This document shows positions 13,123 to 24,357 of a stretch of 64,000 nt of DNA, one piece after another; position 1 is the stretch's first letter; every line of letters begins with the position of its first letter. The notes beneath the pieces were generated by a model that did no database searches, was not told the DNA's origin, and saw only the letters and a list, made by a program, of their open reading frames with translations. Both the position numbers and the translations under genes were made by a program. Source of the DNA: Erythroxylum novogranatense (lineage: Eukaryota > Streptophyta > Magnoliopsida > Malpighiales > Erythroxylaceae); the NCBI GenBank assembly GCA_029891385.1, contig CM057225.1, forward strand, positions 76,347,887 through 76,411,886, given 5' to 3'.

Positions 13123-14216
13123 ACTTGTGTCGTATATAACGAAGAAACCATGACTAGGTCGGAGTTCACTATTGCTTGTGACGATGATGCATGTTAATTG
13201 AGTGAATTTCGAATTCAGTATAGAAATATACTTTTCAAAATTTTCTTGCTCAGATATGTTCACAAGATGTTGTTACATATGTCTGTGGAAGCTCGGGATT
13301 TATCAATGTGATTTGATATGGTTTTGCTAATTTATTCCCTAATGTTCTGGTTGCTGTCTTTGTGCACATTCCTTGAACAGACATGCTTATAAATTCGAGA
13401 ATAAATTGTAGAAATTTTTTTTTTGGATTTTCTTTCACCAAAATATCTCTAAGATGTTTATTAATGTCTATGAGAAAGGAAAAATATTTTGGAGGTGATT
13501 TACTATTTATTTGAGAATTTATTGTGTGCTGCTGGGAATAACTGTGTTGAGGAACACAGATTCTACATTGGCTTAGTTGCTGAGGTTGAATGAGTTTTTG
13601 ATGGAAATAAATCCTAAAAAAATTCATGGAGCATGTTGTGAACGTGTTGTAACCTCTATATTGAAATTGTTTCAATGAGTTTTTCAAGAAAAAGGCAAAG
13701 CTTGGCAGTTTTGAGAAAGTTGCTGGAGCTATTTTGTTTGAAATAAGAAATTGTGTAGATTTCAGTTCCAATGCCTTGGATCATTTTTAATGTGATTAAA
13801 AATGTGTTACATTGATGTTGCATGCTTTCCAAACTGATTTTCTTGAAATTAGGTTTCCAAACAATTTTCGGATGTCAAATGTATCTCATTAGCGTCTCGT
13901 TAGTATATTCCCTTATCTTGATTGTTTTGGCCGTCACAAATTTTGTGACCAGTGTCGAAGTAGTCTTGATAAAGTGTAGACTACCTAGAGATACTTAGGG
14001 TAATAGTTTGATATTCGCAAAATTATTTGGAAATCTAAATGAATAAGAGTGTTTTCATCGATTTCAAGTTTTTCATGTATAGTTTGACTATATATGGTAA
14101 GCAACAATGAAAGTGTTTCATTGGTACATCAAGATAAAGTGTATTAAACTTGGTGTTGTGAATTTGAACTGCACGGATTGAGAAATTAGCCGATTAGATA
14201 GCAATTCCACACGGAT

Positions 14217-14390
14217 AAGTCGACTTACACATGCACAAGTCGACTTGTGCATGCCTTTCGTAGACGATAAGTCGACTTGCACAATGTTACAAGTCGACTT
14301 GTTCGCACGATTGTTGCAAAGGTCGATTTACACTTGCTTAAGTCGACTTATATGAGGCATAAGTCCACTTATACATATACAAGTCGACTT
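14217..14390. repeat. AAGTCGACTT palindrome array in the C1 leader
   Basis: Six perfect copies of the 10-bp palindrome AAGTCGACTT (starting 14217, 14237, 14269, 14291, 14340, 14381) and two degenerate ones (about 14320 and 14361) lie in 174 bp, irregularly spaced by 20 to 50 bp. The array sits in the untranslated leader between the primer site and gag. C3 has the same motif at the equivalent place and C2 has a changed version. Function is unknown. Confidence 0.95.
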
Positions 14391-14831
14391 ATAACATGCA
14401 TAGTGGGATGATGGATGATTTTAGGTATAGATTCAATGTGATTGATGAATTGCCTAAATCATTCCATATAGTCATGGTGACTATAATCCTATAGCTTGGA
14501 AAAGAAGTAGATGAGACCGAAAACCCTCACACTTAATATGAAAACTCACGTCTTCCATTAATATGGGAGAACCGAGTTCTTATAGAGTTGGGTTGTTGGT
14601 AAACCCAAGCTCACTCTATACTTAATATGTTGAACCATGAAAATAAGATTTTCGGATTAATAGGTCGGTTTTCACTAGAAGCGTTGATTTGTTGAGTAAA
14701 CTTAAGGTCAACGCGGATAGAGGCGAAATTGTGTAGTGTACATCAGATGTACACGCATCAAGAGTTGATAACCCAATGAGTGTGCATACATCACGAGTTG
14801 ATAGCACTAGTTGATAGTTGCATCTATGAAT

Positions 14832-15011
14832 CAATTGGTATGACCGATACCTACCGATAGATCTAAGGTAGCTTGTTGGGTAAACCCAAGGTCATTTTAG
14901 TAATGTCGGATATCTAAGATGCAATTGGTATGACTGATACCTACCGATTGACCTAAGGTGGCTTGTTGGGTAAACCCAAGGTCATTGTTAGTAATATCGG
15001 ATATCGACCCA
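14832..15011. repeat. 90-bp tandem duplication in the C1 leader
   Basis: Two copies starting CAATTGGTATGAC at 14832 and 14922 share the order GATACCTACCGAT, CTAAGGT, GCTTGTTGGGTAAACCCAAG and CGGATAT, with few differences. C3 has two related copies (about 49265-49440), while C2 shows mainly one (about 44345-44425). Confidence 0.85.
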
Positions 15012-15168
15012 CTAGGACATTTTGTCATAATGTTTCTTGGATTTGTACTGAGGGTTATGGATTCTTTGAAACTAGTGGGAGCCATATGCATGACATGCAA
15101 GTCCTTATGATCATGCATTTAATTCTATTCTAACTTTCTTTCTCTCTTTCTCTTAAGGTTGATTGAAG

Positions 15169-15960
15169 ATGACTTCAAGTGTGAACTTGCGCTCACTTAT
15201 GGACTCAAACAAATTAACTGGACCAAATTTTCTCGATTGGCTGAGAAATCTGAGAATTGTTTTCAGATATGAGGAACTGGGATATGTCCTTGATGTTCCA
15301 CTTCCTGATCCACCTGCTGTTGATGCTTCTGATGAGGATCAGAAAGTTTATCGAAAGCATCTCAAAGACAGTGACATAGCAACCTGTATTATGCTTGCCT
15401 CGATGTCACTAGAGCTGCAGAAGCAGCATAAGTCTATGGATGCTCATACCATAGTGTTTCATCTTAGGGAGTTGTTTGATGAGCAAGCTTGGTCTGAAAG
15501 GTTCGAGACCTCGAGGTTACTCTTCACTACTAAGATGACTCCAGGTTCATCTGCGATGCAAATATGCACTGAAAATGAATGGGTATATTGAGAGGTTGGT
15601 CTGTCTTAGGTTTTTCATGGATTTTGAATTAAGTGTTGACTTAATTCTAGTTGGATGTCGATAGTTATTCACGGTTTGTGTTAAACTATCGGATGAATCG
15701 AATATCCACGACAATCCTCGAGTTGATCAACCCGCTCAAGATGCAATGAACAAGCTATCAAGAAGGATAGCAAGCAAGTGCTTATGGTGGACTCTTCTTC
15801 CGTTCCAAGAAAAAAATCAAGAAGAAGAGGTCTAAGAAACCGAAAGGAAGTATAGCCAAGAAGAAAACCAAAGAGACTGCACCAAAAGGAACTTGCTTCC
15901 ATTGTGGCAAGACTGGCCACTGGAAGAGAAACTATAAAGTCTATCTGGAGGAACTGAAGC
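15169..15960 (+). pseudogene. gag: gag of C1 (copia capsid plus zinc knuckle), frameshifted
   Basis: The start ATG at 15169 follows a pyrimidine-rich leader end (TCTCTCTTTCTCTT). The first open frame runs to about 15591 and encodes a copia-type capsid opening MTSSVNLRSL with the family motif NFLDWLRNLRIV. It then loses frame near 15560, where an extra A interrupts a segment that continues in another frame. A nucleocapsid zinc knuckle is visible at 15894-15935 (CFHCGKTGHWKRN), but its last position is Tyr, not the fourth zinc-binding Cys. The product would form the virus-like particle and bind RNA. As read it is not functional. Confidence 0.85.
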
Positions 15961-16019
15961 AGAAGAAGGCATCGATGCTTGACTTCTTGAGTATGTTTGT
16001 CATTGAGGTTAATACTGCT

Positions 16020-17190
16020 TCGATCATAACATATGGGTATTAGATACGGTTGTGGCTCACACATATGCAATGATATCTGGGCCTCGGGGATAGTAGAGCT
16101 GACTCATGAAGGGAGAACTAGACTGCGTGTGAGAAATGGAGCAAGAGTTGCTGCATTAGCCGTAGGCACTTACTTTTTGTCACTCCCCACTGGGCTTGTA
16201 ATTAAATTTGATGATTGTTATTTTGTACCTGTATTAACAAAGAATGTATTGTCTGTTTCTTGTTTAAATAGAGCTGGTTTCCATTTGACTTTTAGTAACA
16301 ATGGTTGTTCTATTAGTTTGAATGGAATGCTCAAAGGTACTGGTACATTATGCAATGGAATTTATATATTAGATATGTCACATCCAATAATGAATGTCAA
16401 TGACACGAAAAGACATAAACGAGATAATTTAAAATCAACTTACTTATGGCATTGTCGCCTTGGCCATATAAATGAGAGATGCATAGCTAAGCTCCATAAG
16501 AGTGGAAGTTTAGGGTCATTTGATTATGAATCATATGACACATGTGAATCTTGTTTATTTGGCAAGATGACTAAGTTACCATTTAAGGGAAAGGGTGAAC
16601 AAGCGACTGAAGTATTAGACCTAATACATTCAGATGTATGTGGTCCGATGTTCATCCATGCCAGAAGTGGTTGTCTATACTTCATCACCTTTATTGATGA
16701 TTATTCTCGATATGGATACAGATTCGATGAGATACAAATCAAGCATTTGAAAAGTTCAAACAATTGAAATGAAGTAGAAAACTAACATGGGAAAATATCA
16801 AGTCATTACGATCGATCGTGGTGGGAATACTTAGACCAATGCTTTTAGATTATCTCGAGATAATGGGATTTTATCACAATGGACTCCTCCTTACACACCA
16901 CAGCATAATGGTGTGGCAGAAAGGAGAAATCGAACCTTGTTAGACATGGTACAATCAATGATGGGCTTTGTAAAGTTACCAAAATCCTTTTGGGGGTATG
17001 CAATCGAGACAGCTGTTTACTTGCTAAACAGAGTTCCATCAAAGACAGTTGATGTTAGTCCATATGAGATGTGGACTAACAAAAGACCCTATCTTACTCA
17101 TTTGAAAGTTTGGGGCTGTCCGACATGTGTGAAGCGGACACGGTCGGATAAACTTGATGCAAAATCGACAAGTGTTTGTTCGTAGGATAT
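16020..17190 (+). pseudogene. pol: protease and integrase region of C1, frameshifted
   Basis: A retropepsin active site lies at 16043-16060 (Asp-Thr followed by GCGSHIC in the shifted frame). One base is missing between the Asp-Thr and Gly codons. From about 16051 a long frame to 16767 carries the integrase zinc domain (WHCRLGH near 16450, CESC near 16545) and the start of the catalytic core (DLIHSDVCGP, then FIDDYS). After a frame break near 16720 the core resumes at about 16880 with the Glu-containing motif NGVAERRNRT (from about 16908), then SPYEMW and LKVWGC. Protease before integrase before RT is the copia order. The enzyme would insert cDNA with 5-bp target duplications, as seen here. 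Confidence 0.85.
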
Positions 17191-17389
17191 CTAAAGAAAC
17201 AATGGGATATCGCTTCTATCTTCTGAGGAACAAAAGGTATTTGTTTCAAAGCATGCTGTCTTTTTAGAGAAAGAGTTTCTTTTACAAGAAGACAGTGGGA
17301 GCAAAATAGAACTTGAAGAAGTTCAAGATGCGCGAATAGACGCAAATCAACTGCCTGAATCTGAAACTGTAACTCATACAGATGAAGTA

Positions 17390-19000
17390 ACAGTTCAACC
17401 TTCTACAACACACGAAGTTCATAGGTCACGTAGGATACGCTCTATTCCCGAGAGATATGGATTTCTTGTGAATGAACAGAATGACGTATTGCTCATAGAA
17501 GATGATGAGCCTACCACCTATGAAGAGGTTCTGAAGAGTTCAGAGGCTGAGAAATGGCTTCAAGCCATGAAAGCTTAAATGGATTCCATGTATGAAAACC
17601 AAGTATGGACTTTGGTTGATGCACCCGAAGGAATAAAACCCATAGGGTGTAAATGGGTTTTCAAAAAGAAAACCGACATGGATGGTAATGCAATTACCTA
17701 TAAAGCAAGGCTTGTGGCTAAAGGTTTTCGTCAAAGACAAGGAGTTGACTACGACGAGACCTTCAACCCAGTAGCAATGCTTAAATCCATTAGGATACTC
17801 CTAGCCATTGCCACTCATTATGATTATGAGATATGACAAATGGATGTGAAGACAGCTTTCCTAAACGAAAATCTAACTGAGGATGTGTATATGACACAAC
17901 CTGAGGGCTTCATCTCCTATGATGGTGAAAAGGTATGCAAGCTTCAAAAATCCATCTATGGATTGAAGCAAGCATCCAGGAGTTGGAATATCCGTTTTGA
18001 TGAGGTAATCAAAGAGTTTGGTTTCTCACAAAATCCGGATGAATATTGTGTGTATAAGAAGGTTAATGGGACTGCAATCGTATTCCTTGTGCTATAAGTA
18101 GATGACATATTATTACTAGGAAACGATGTCTCGATGCTACAATCAGTCAAGATTTGGTTGTCCAAACAATTTGTCATGAAAGACCTGGGTGAAGCAACTT
18201 ATATCCTTGGGATAAGGATCTATAGAGATAGATCAAAAAGATTGCTTGGTCTTTCACAATCAACGTACATAGGCAAGATGCTAAAGAGGTTTAGCATGGA
18301 ACAATCCAAGAGAGGGTATCTTCTCGTGACTCATGGGATAACACTCTCGAAATCTATATGTCCTAAGACATAAGATGAGAGGATGCGCATGAATATGATC
18401 CCGTATGCATCTGCGGTAGGATCTATCATGTATGCAATGCTATGTACGAGACCCGATGTATCATATGCTTTAAGTGTTACGAGCGGATACCAATCGGATC
18501 TGGTGAGGGTCATTGGGTGGTCACAAGAATATCCTCAAGTACTTGCGAAGGACTAAGGATGTTTTCTTGATATATGGGGATGGAGATCTCCGTGGCGGGT
18601 ATCTGATGCCGCTTCCAATCTAATAAGGATGATTCCAAATTCAATCAGGTTACATATTCACATCGAAGCAGTAGGCGATCGGTTGGAGCGATTCCAAACA
18701 AGAGACGCATTGCGATTCAACGACCGAGGCAGAGTACATTCCGCTTCAGAAGTAGCAAAGGAAGCCGTTTGGATCAAGAAGTTCATTACTGAACTTGGTG
18801 TGTGGTTCCTAGAAGTGATGGGCCCATACAGTTGTATTGTCACAACAATGGGGCTATTACACAGGCGAAGGAACCAAGGTCTCATCAACGATCCAAACAC
18901 GTGCTTGCAGATATCACCGATCGTGGAGATCATTGGTCGAGGTGATGTGTAGATAGAGAGAATTCCTGAGAGCGAATTATTGCTGATCCGTTGACAAAGC
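17390..19000 (+). pseudogene. pol: reverse transcriptase and RNase H of C1, stop-containing
   Basis: Typical copia RT motifs occur in order: WTLVDAPEGIKPIGCKWVFK (about 17606), ARLVAKGFRQ, YDETFNPVA, QMDVKTAFLN (from about 17838), KSIYGLKQASR and VDDILLLGND (about 18098). In-frame stops lie in front of the RT core near 17576, at the Trp position before QMDVKTAF (about 17834), at the Tyr codon of the catalytic YVDD box (about 18096) and near 18370. RNase H (about 18400-18960) is detectable only as scattered fragments such as TRPDVSYALS. It cannot encode an active enzyme as read. Confidence 0.85.
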
Positions 19001-19053
19001 CATTGTCACGAAGAGTTTTGATTCTCATGTACTACTTTATGATATTAGATATC

Positions 19054-19116
19054 AAGGCGATTGGCTTTAGGTCAAGTGGGAGATTGTTAGAGTAGTGCCC
19101 TAAAGGCAATCGCCTT
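19054..19116 (+). other. stem-loop spanning polypurine tract and U3 start of C1
   Basis: AAGGCGATTGGCTTTAGG (19054-19071) can pair with CCTAAAGGCAATCGCCTT (19099-19116) at 17 of 18 positions. The 27-nt loop holds the polypurine tract (19074-19083) and the LTR start (19085). Equivalent arms are present in C2 (58069-58086 with 58114-58131) and C3 (53228-53245 with 53377-53393). The pairing is seen in sequence. A role in plus-strand priming is inference. Confidence 0.7.
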
Positions 19117-20376
19117 TAGCACATTTTGTACAAAATTGTGTACATTCTTTATAAATAAATAAAGAAAGGCATATTTCATTACGTTGTTGTTCATTATTTA
19201 TGAACTGATATTGATCAAATAAGCAAATTAATGAAGTCCATGATATATGACATAGCATGAAGGAAATTATGATGTAATCATACTACTGAGATTCTTATCA
19301 TGTGCAATTATTTCAGTATTTTAATTATCCCTAGTCATAGGATTACTGAGATTGGACATCGGTAATCCGGAAAGACTAGCACATCTCAAGCTCCTTGATT
19401 TGATCAAGCAGTGGATCTCAGAAACTGTACATATGAGATATTTAGGGTTGAGATGTGGATGCTTACTAGAGGTAGTAAGTACATTGGATGACCTGCTATG
19501 AGATCATCACATGGATGTCCTAATCTAATGTCAGTGATAATCTCATCATAGCAATGGTGCAAGTATCCTTAGACTTGAGGTACTCAAGGATATCTTGGAT
19601 GCTGATTCTGTGCTTTGACTCCATTCCTTGTTGCCTCATAGAGGTCGCTCATAGGGTGGTGATTGGGTACAGTTTGAGGTATTCGAAGGTAATTAAGTAG
19701 CCAATAGAGGATTCACCACTTCTGTGATAGCAGAAGATGATACCCATGGCCTCTTGTTAGGGTCATTACTTAGAAATCTCTGATCAGAGTACATATGTCA
19801 TGAAGAGTGTCTTCGTTGACATATTTAGTATTAAGTAATGAGTCCCAGGACAAGAACTGAAATCACTTGGACTAGATTTGACATAGTCAGTCTAGTGAGA
19901 GTTGACACATTGCCCATACTCATAACCAAGTGGGGTATAGCATGGTGAAAGGAAGAATTGCACGGTAATTGTCTATAGAAAGGTTCGTGATATGGTCCAT
20001 GATGAATATATGTTTATTCGTCAAACCAATTACTTTCCGGTCAATTGGAGGTCATGATGTGTTGCTAGATACCGCTCATGACTTGCTTAGATTAAGTGTT
20101 GATCTAAGTGGCCAACATAACCGGGAACCTAATGGGTCACACGCATAAGAGTGTCTCGGAGAATTTGTAAAATAGTTTTGGACAGAGTTCCAATAAATGG
20201 AGAGCAAGCGGATTAAATGGATCTCGATGAGATCGAGATATGTCCCGATGAGATCGCGACATTGATATTGCTGAAGAGGATTTTTGGGGGTTTTTCCCAT
20301 ACCGGGACCCGGTAGGCCGGTAGAATCGACCCCAGTGTGACTGGACCACTTTAGCATTTATTTATATATATATATA

Positions 20377-20420
<44 letters not shown>

Positions 20421-20956
20421 GTGGATGGAGGAGGAGGAAGCTTGTCATCTTTACTTTATATATATATATATATATATAAAGGCCATACGTGGACAAGCTT
20501 TGTCATCTATGTATTTAATGTCTTTAATAGTTAAAGACACATGGCATTTGATGAGATGAAGAGAGGATAATCGTTGGTTTAAAAGGAGGAAAAAAACGAT
20601 GGATGAGTGTTGAGTTTTTAGAAAGGGTTTCTAAAGCATACTCTCTCTTCTTCATTTTTCATCAAGATCTTCCTCTCCAAGTTTCCTCCTCTTCATTGTT
20701 GGATTCAAGCTCTCCAAGGACAAAGGTAGGAGCTAGCACTCTTTACTTTGTTCTAGCTATTCCCGGATCAAAGGGTTTGTCCCAGTTAGGTTCTCCGATC
20801 TCTGCGTGGATACCGTTAGAGACAGTCTCCTTTGGTCGTTTTGGTTTGACTTTGTTATATAGTCACATGGATCCTGGCTTTCGGGAAGGTCCCGGAATAA
20901 AAAATTTTGTTTTCCGCACCGTGGGCATGTGATGCTCACACCGGAATTTTCCTACA
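19085..20956 (+). repeat. 3' LTR of C1
   Basis: It starts TGTTAGAGTAG after the purine run AAGTGGGAGA (19074-19083) and ends TTTTCCTACA, followed by the AGTTT duplication. It is about 1.87 kb and very similar to the 5' LTR, with small indels, mostly in the TA microsatellites (20364-20416 and 20457-20478). Most other differences fall at CAG/CTG or CG sites. Confidence 0.95.
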
Positions 20957-22979
20957 AGTTTTACCGTAAACAGGACGAGTCAGATTTCTCAGGATCTCGT
21001 GGCCTCTAACGGGCAGCCGGGAGAAGGCTTAAGGGTCATCGCGCACGAGACTAATGAAACAGGTTCTCTCTTGCCCACACAAAAACACATATCATGCTCA
21101 ACTCAATTTATCGAATGATCTTTTTCGAATATACGAAATGCCATGAAATCTTTCGAGGCATAACACAAAGGTATTTTGCAATTCATCAAAAGTTCATGTA
21201 TTGAATCAATAATGATTTTTCAAATCATTCATACAATGATGCAACATTTATGATGCAATTGAAATCAGAAAATCTCTTTGTTTAAGGAAAGCAGTAGTGG
21301 CTTATAAATTTTATTATAAACGGTTACCCACCTCGAATTGATGCTAGAAGCTTGTCCTTAGCTTCAATTTGACCATTTCTTCTTTTATTCTCCCAATTGA
21401 AAATTCCCTACACCAATATCACACAAATTCGACCTCATAAATGACATAATCCTTAATATTGAACTTAGAAAACACTAATTTCACACAAAATCAAGTCATC
21501 TAAATCACCAATTTTCAAAAACCCCAATTCATAAAATTGGGCATAACCCTAATTAATTTCCATCCAAAATTAAACCCATAATACTAAGCAATCATCAAAA
21601 TTGACTTCATACTCCACAAACCCATACCATTTTTCATAATTCTAAACCAAAACTTCAAGAGAAACTCAAATCTTAAAAATTGCTCTTACCTCATTTCTCC
21701 TCCATTTTCGGATTTTCTTGGTTCAAGATGAAGCTCTCTTCATCCTCCACCTTTTTCTCTCTTGGGATGACATCAAAACCTCTCTTCAAGTGGTAGAAAA
21801 ATCGAGCCCTAGCTTTCTCCCCTTTTTCTCCACCGAAGCTTGCTCTCCCTTCTCTCTTCTCTCTTATTCTCTTATTATTCCTTTCCTTTGATTATAAGTT
21901 TCGGGCTTCTCCTTCAAACAATGACAGCCCTCTTGCTTTTATAGTGCCATGTTATTTAATGAATGAGGAATGACCCATGTGCCCTTCCATTTAAGCCTAT
22001 AAACTTAACCCTTTAAGTAAACTTCCAAATTGCCCCTTCCTTGGTCTTTAAAACTGACATCTTGTCTGATTATTTCGATCAAGTGAATGAAGCCATTTAA
22101 CAAGAATTTCTTTTTGGGAAATGTCCCTCTATGTCTTACGAATCCATCCCTTCAAAAATTGGATCAATCAGAGCTCTACAGCTCAAGATATCTCCAAAAT
22201 ACTGAAGTCTATTCGGCCATTACAAAACTGATACTGAACACTACACGTAACTTCACTTCAGAAGTTGAACATCTTAGAGGCTCAATTGTCAATTGGCTCC
22301 TTCATATAACTTGTATATCTATGTCTCTAGTTTCATTTGAAATATAAATCACCTCATTTCCACCTCTACTGATTTAGAAAACATCAAAATACTGAAATAT
22401 GTTCAGTGGGAAACACCAGCTCAAATGCTCTAAGAACACACTTACTACACCCGTCCCACCTTTTCCACTTAATCTTTCTCACTTCATTTCAGATAGCTTC
22501 ATTTTGGTGAAGATGAAGATAAAGGTCTTATGAATCCAATGGTTCAAGAATCAAGTCATTCGGAGGTCTAGAGAAGAAGTTATGGTCAAAAGAAGCAACC
22601 ATGTTTATGACCTCAATCGTGCTGAACCTGTTTCGGGGAAACAGCTATAACTTTCTGTAGAAATGTCTGATTAAGGTTTTATTTGAATGGTTCGAAAGAG
22701 GACATGAAGAGCTACAACTTTCATGAAGGTCTCAAAGGCCAAATCTTTCATCTGTGGGGTCAAAAATAAAAGCAGACGATGATGACCTCATTTTAAGCGA
22801 TGATGACATCATCAGACGATACAGATTGGGAAAATTGCTATAACTTTCCCTACGGATATCAGATTAAGGATTTATTTATATGGATGGAAATATAATTTTA
22901 AGATCTAAAACTCTTATGAAGACCTCAAAGGCCAATTCCAACGATTTAAGGGTAGAAAATGGATCAGAAGGTAACAATA

Positions 22980-23345
22980 TATAGTAATTGAGACGGTCAA
23001 ACTGAGACGCAAAATGTCAACTGAGACGATGAACAGTACTTCGTCTCATTTCTATGAACAGTAACTGAGACGGTCAAACTGAGACGATGAATAGCACTTC
23101 ATCTCATTTCTATGAACGATGGCGAGATGGTCAAACCGAGACGCAAAAGTCAAACGGGGCGATGAGCGATTGCCGTCTCATTTACATGAAAATGGCGAGA
23201 CGGTCAAACTGAGACTCAAAAAGTCAAACTGAGATGATGAACAGTACTTCGTCTCATTTCTATGAACAGTAACTGAGACGGTCAAACTGAGACGCAAAAA
23301 GTCAAACTAAGACGATAGGGTGAACAGTAACTTCGTCTGACTTTT
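22980..23345. repeat. GAGACG/CGTCTC tandem hairpin array in LARD-R 3' LTR
   Basis: Four to five degenerate units of about 70-80 bp contain TGAGACG...CGTCTCA inverted motifs around the core ATGAACAGTACTT, alternating with GAGACGGTCAAACTGAGACG. The sister LTR has the same array at 40138-40333 and 63701-63905, where SolD interrupts it. Each unit can fold as a hairpin. Confidence 0.85.
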
Positions 23346-24357
23346 TCTCCAGAACGTCTCAACTTATAAGATGCATAACTTTTGACTCAGAACTCCAAAT
23401 TTGACAAACTTAGTGTCTATAGAAAGGTAAAATAACCCTCTACAATTTTCATGAAGGCCTTAAAAATCAGATCGACCTCTAAATTGGTCAAACACTCCAC
23501 ACAAAGTGACTGGTCGATCGACTTCACGATAAATGACATCGAACTTCTAAAATCATAACTTTCTACTCCCTTATCCAATATTTTCGTGCTTTATATCAAT
23601 GTAAAGATAAAAACAAGCTCTACAACTATCAAGAAGGCTACTTGATCCTATTCCATACACATCAGTCCCGAATTTGCATCGATCACAGCATACAAAACTT
23701 CTATGAACACATCAATTCAAAATTTGCAGCATCTCTTTCAACTTCAATAACTCACATCTCCCAACCTCCACATCCAAAAATAACACATTATACATCATTG
23801 GGAAACTATGGAGGTCCTTTATAACATTTAAGAATGCCATTTGATCCAATTCAAACCACAACAGTCCAGAAATCGCCTCAAAACACAACATATACAATTC
23901 TACACTTAGAGCATTTTGCAAAACCAAAGCAAAATATACTTAACTTTCAAAGATCATAACTTTCAATCCCGATATCGAAAAATAACATACTTTATGGCTA
24001 CGAAAAGCTCTCAACATAAGCTACAATTTTTGTTAAGATCATTTTCTCAAAATGTGCCTAAATCAAAAATTCTACTCTCAAGTCAAACTTTCTATCTTCA
24101 AAAATCAACTTTCTTAATTTCTTCAAGATATAACACTTTCACTAATTATTTCTTAATTTCAACCTCCATTTCAGTCATCTCATCCACTTAAACTTTCATA
24201 ACCAAAACTAATCTTCAAAGTCATCAAAACCAATAAATTCCTTTTTCTCATCATTTTCCTTTAAGCACAATAACATCTATAACACAATTCATATCCGAAA
24301 ACACTCATTGAATTTATTTAATATTTATAATTTCCACCGAAAGTTCGGGGTCCAACA

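Larger units (their letters stand above)
11240..20956 (+). mobile_element. Ty1/copia element C1, structurally complete, coding region broken
   Basis: Both LTRs are present (11240-13108 and 19085-20956), both TG...CA and very similar, flanked by the duplication AGTTT (11235-11239 and 20957-20961). The sister LTR of LARD-R holds the unoccupied site at 38117-38121 in matching context, so the boundaries are confirmed. Internal order is Met-tRNA primer site, about 2 kb untranslated leader, gag, protease, integrase, RT, RNase H and polypurine tract, which is the copia order. Several stops and frameshifts make it non-autonomous as read, although many lie at CAG/CTG sites and may be consensus errors. 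C2 and C3 belong to the same family. Confidence 0.95.
10241..24357 (-). mobile_element. 3' LTR of LARD-R, interrupted by C1
   Basis: On the plus strand the unit runs from TGTTGGGAGATCG (10241) to GGGGTCCAACA (24357), followed by a reverse polypurine tract. Removing C1 and one AGTTT copy leaves about 4.4 kb. The sister LTR matches it: 10241-11239 pairs with 24978-25899 plus 38027-38121, and 20957-23430 pairs with 38117-40333 plus 63701-64000. It has no coding capacity. It carries donor-like (near 21685-21690) and GGTGGGT (near 21325) boxes on the minus strand, the conserved CTCCCGGCTGCCCG box (21001-21030) and the GAGACG tandem array (22980-23345). The left terminus lacks about 11 bp present at the right terminus. 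Confidence 0.85.

Noticed and set aside
13015..13771. Minus-strand open frames of 82 and 173 codons
   Set aside because: They run antisense across the C1 primer site and leader, and no family motif is seen.
14217..14390. CRISPR-like array of short repeats
   Set aside because: The repeated word is only 10 bp and palindromic, spacing is irregular, and it lies in a retrotransposon leader in a plant genome.
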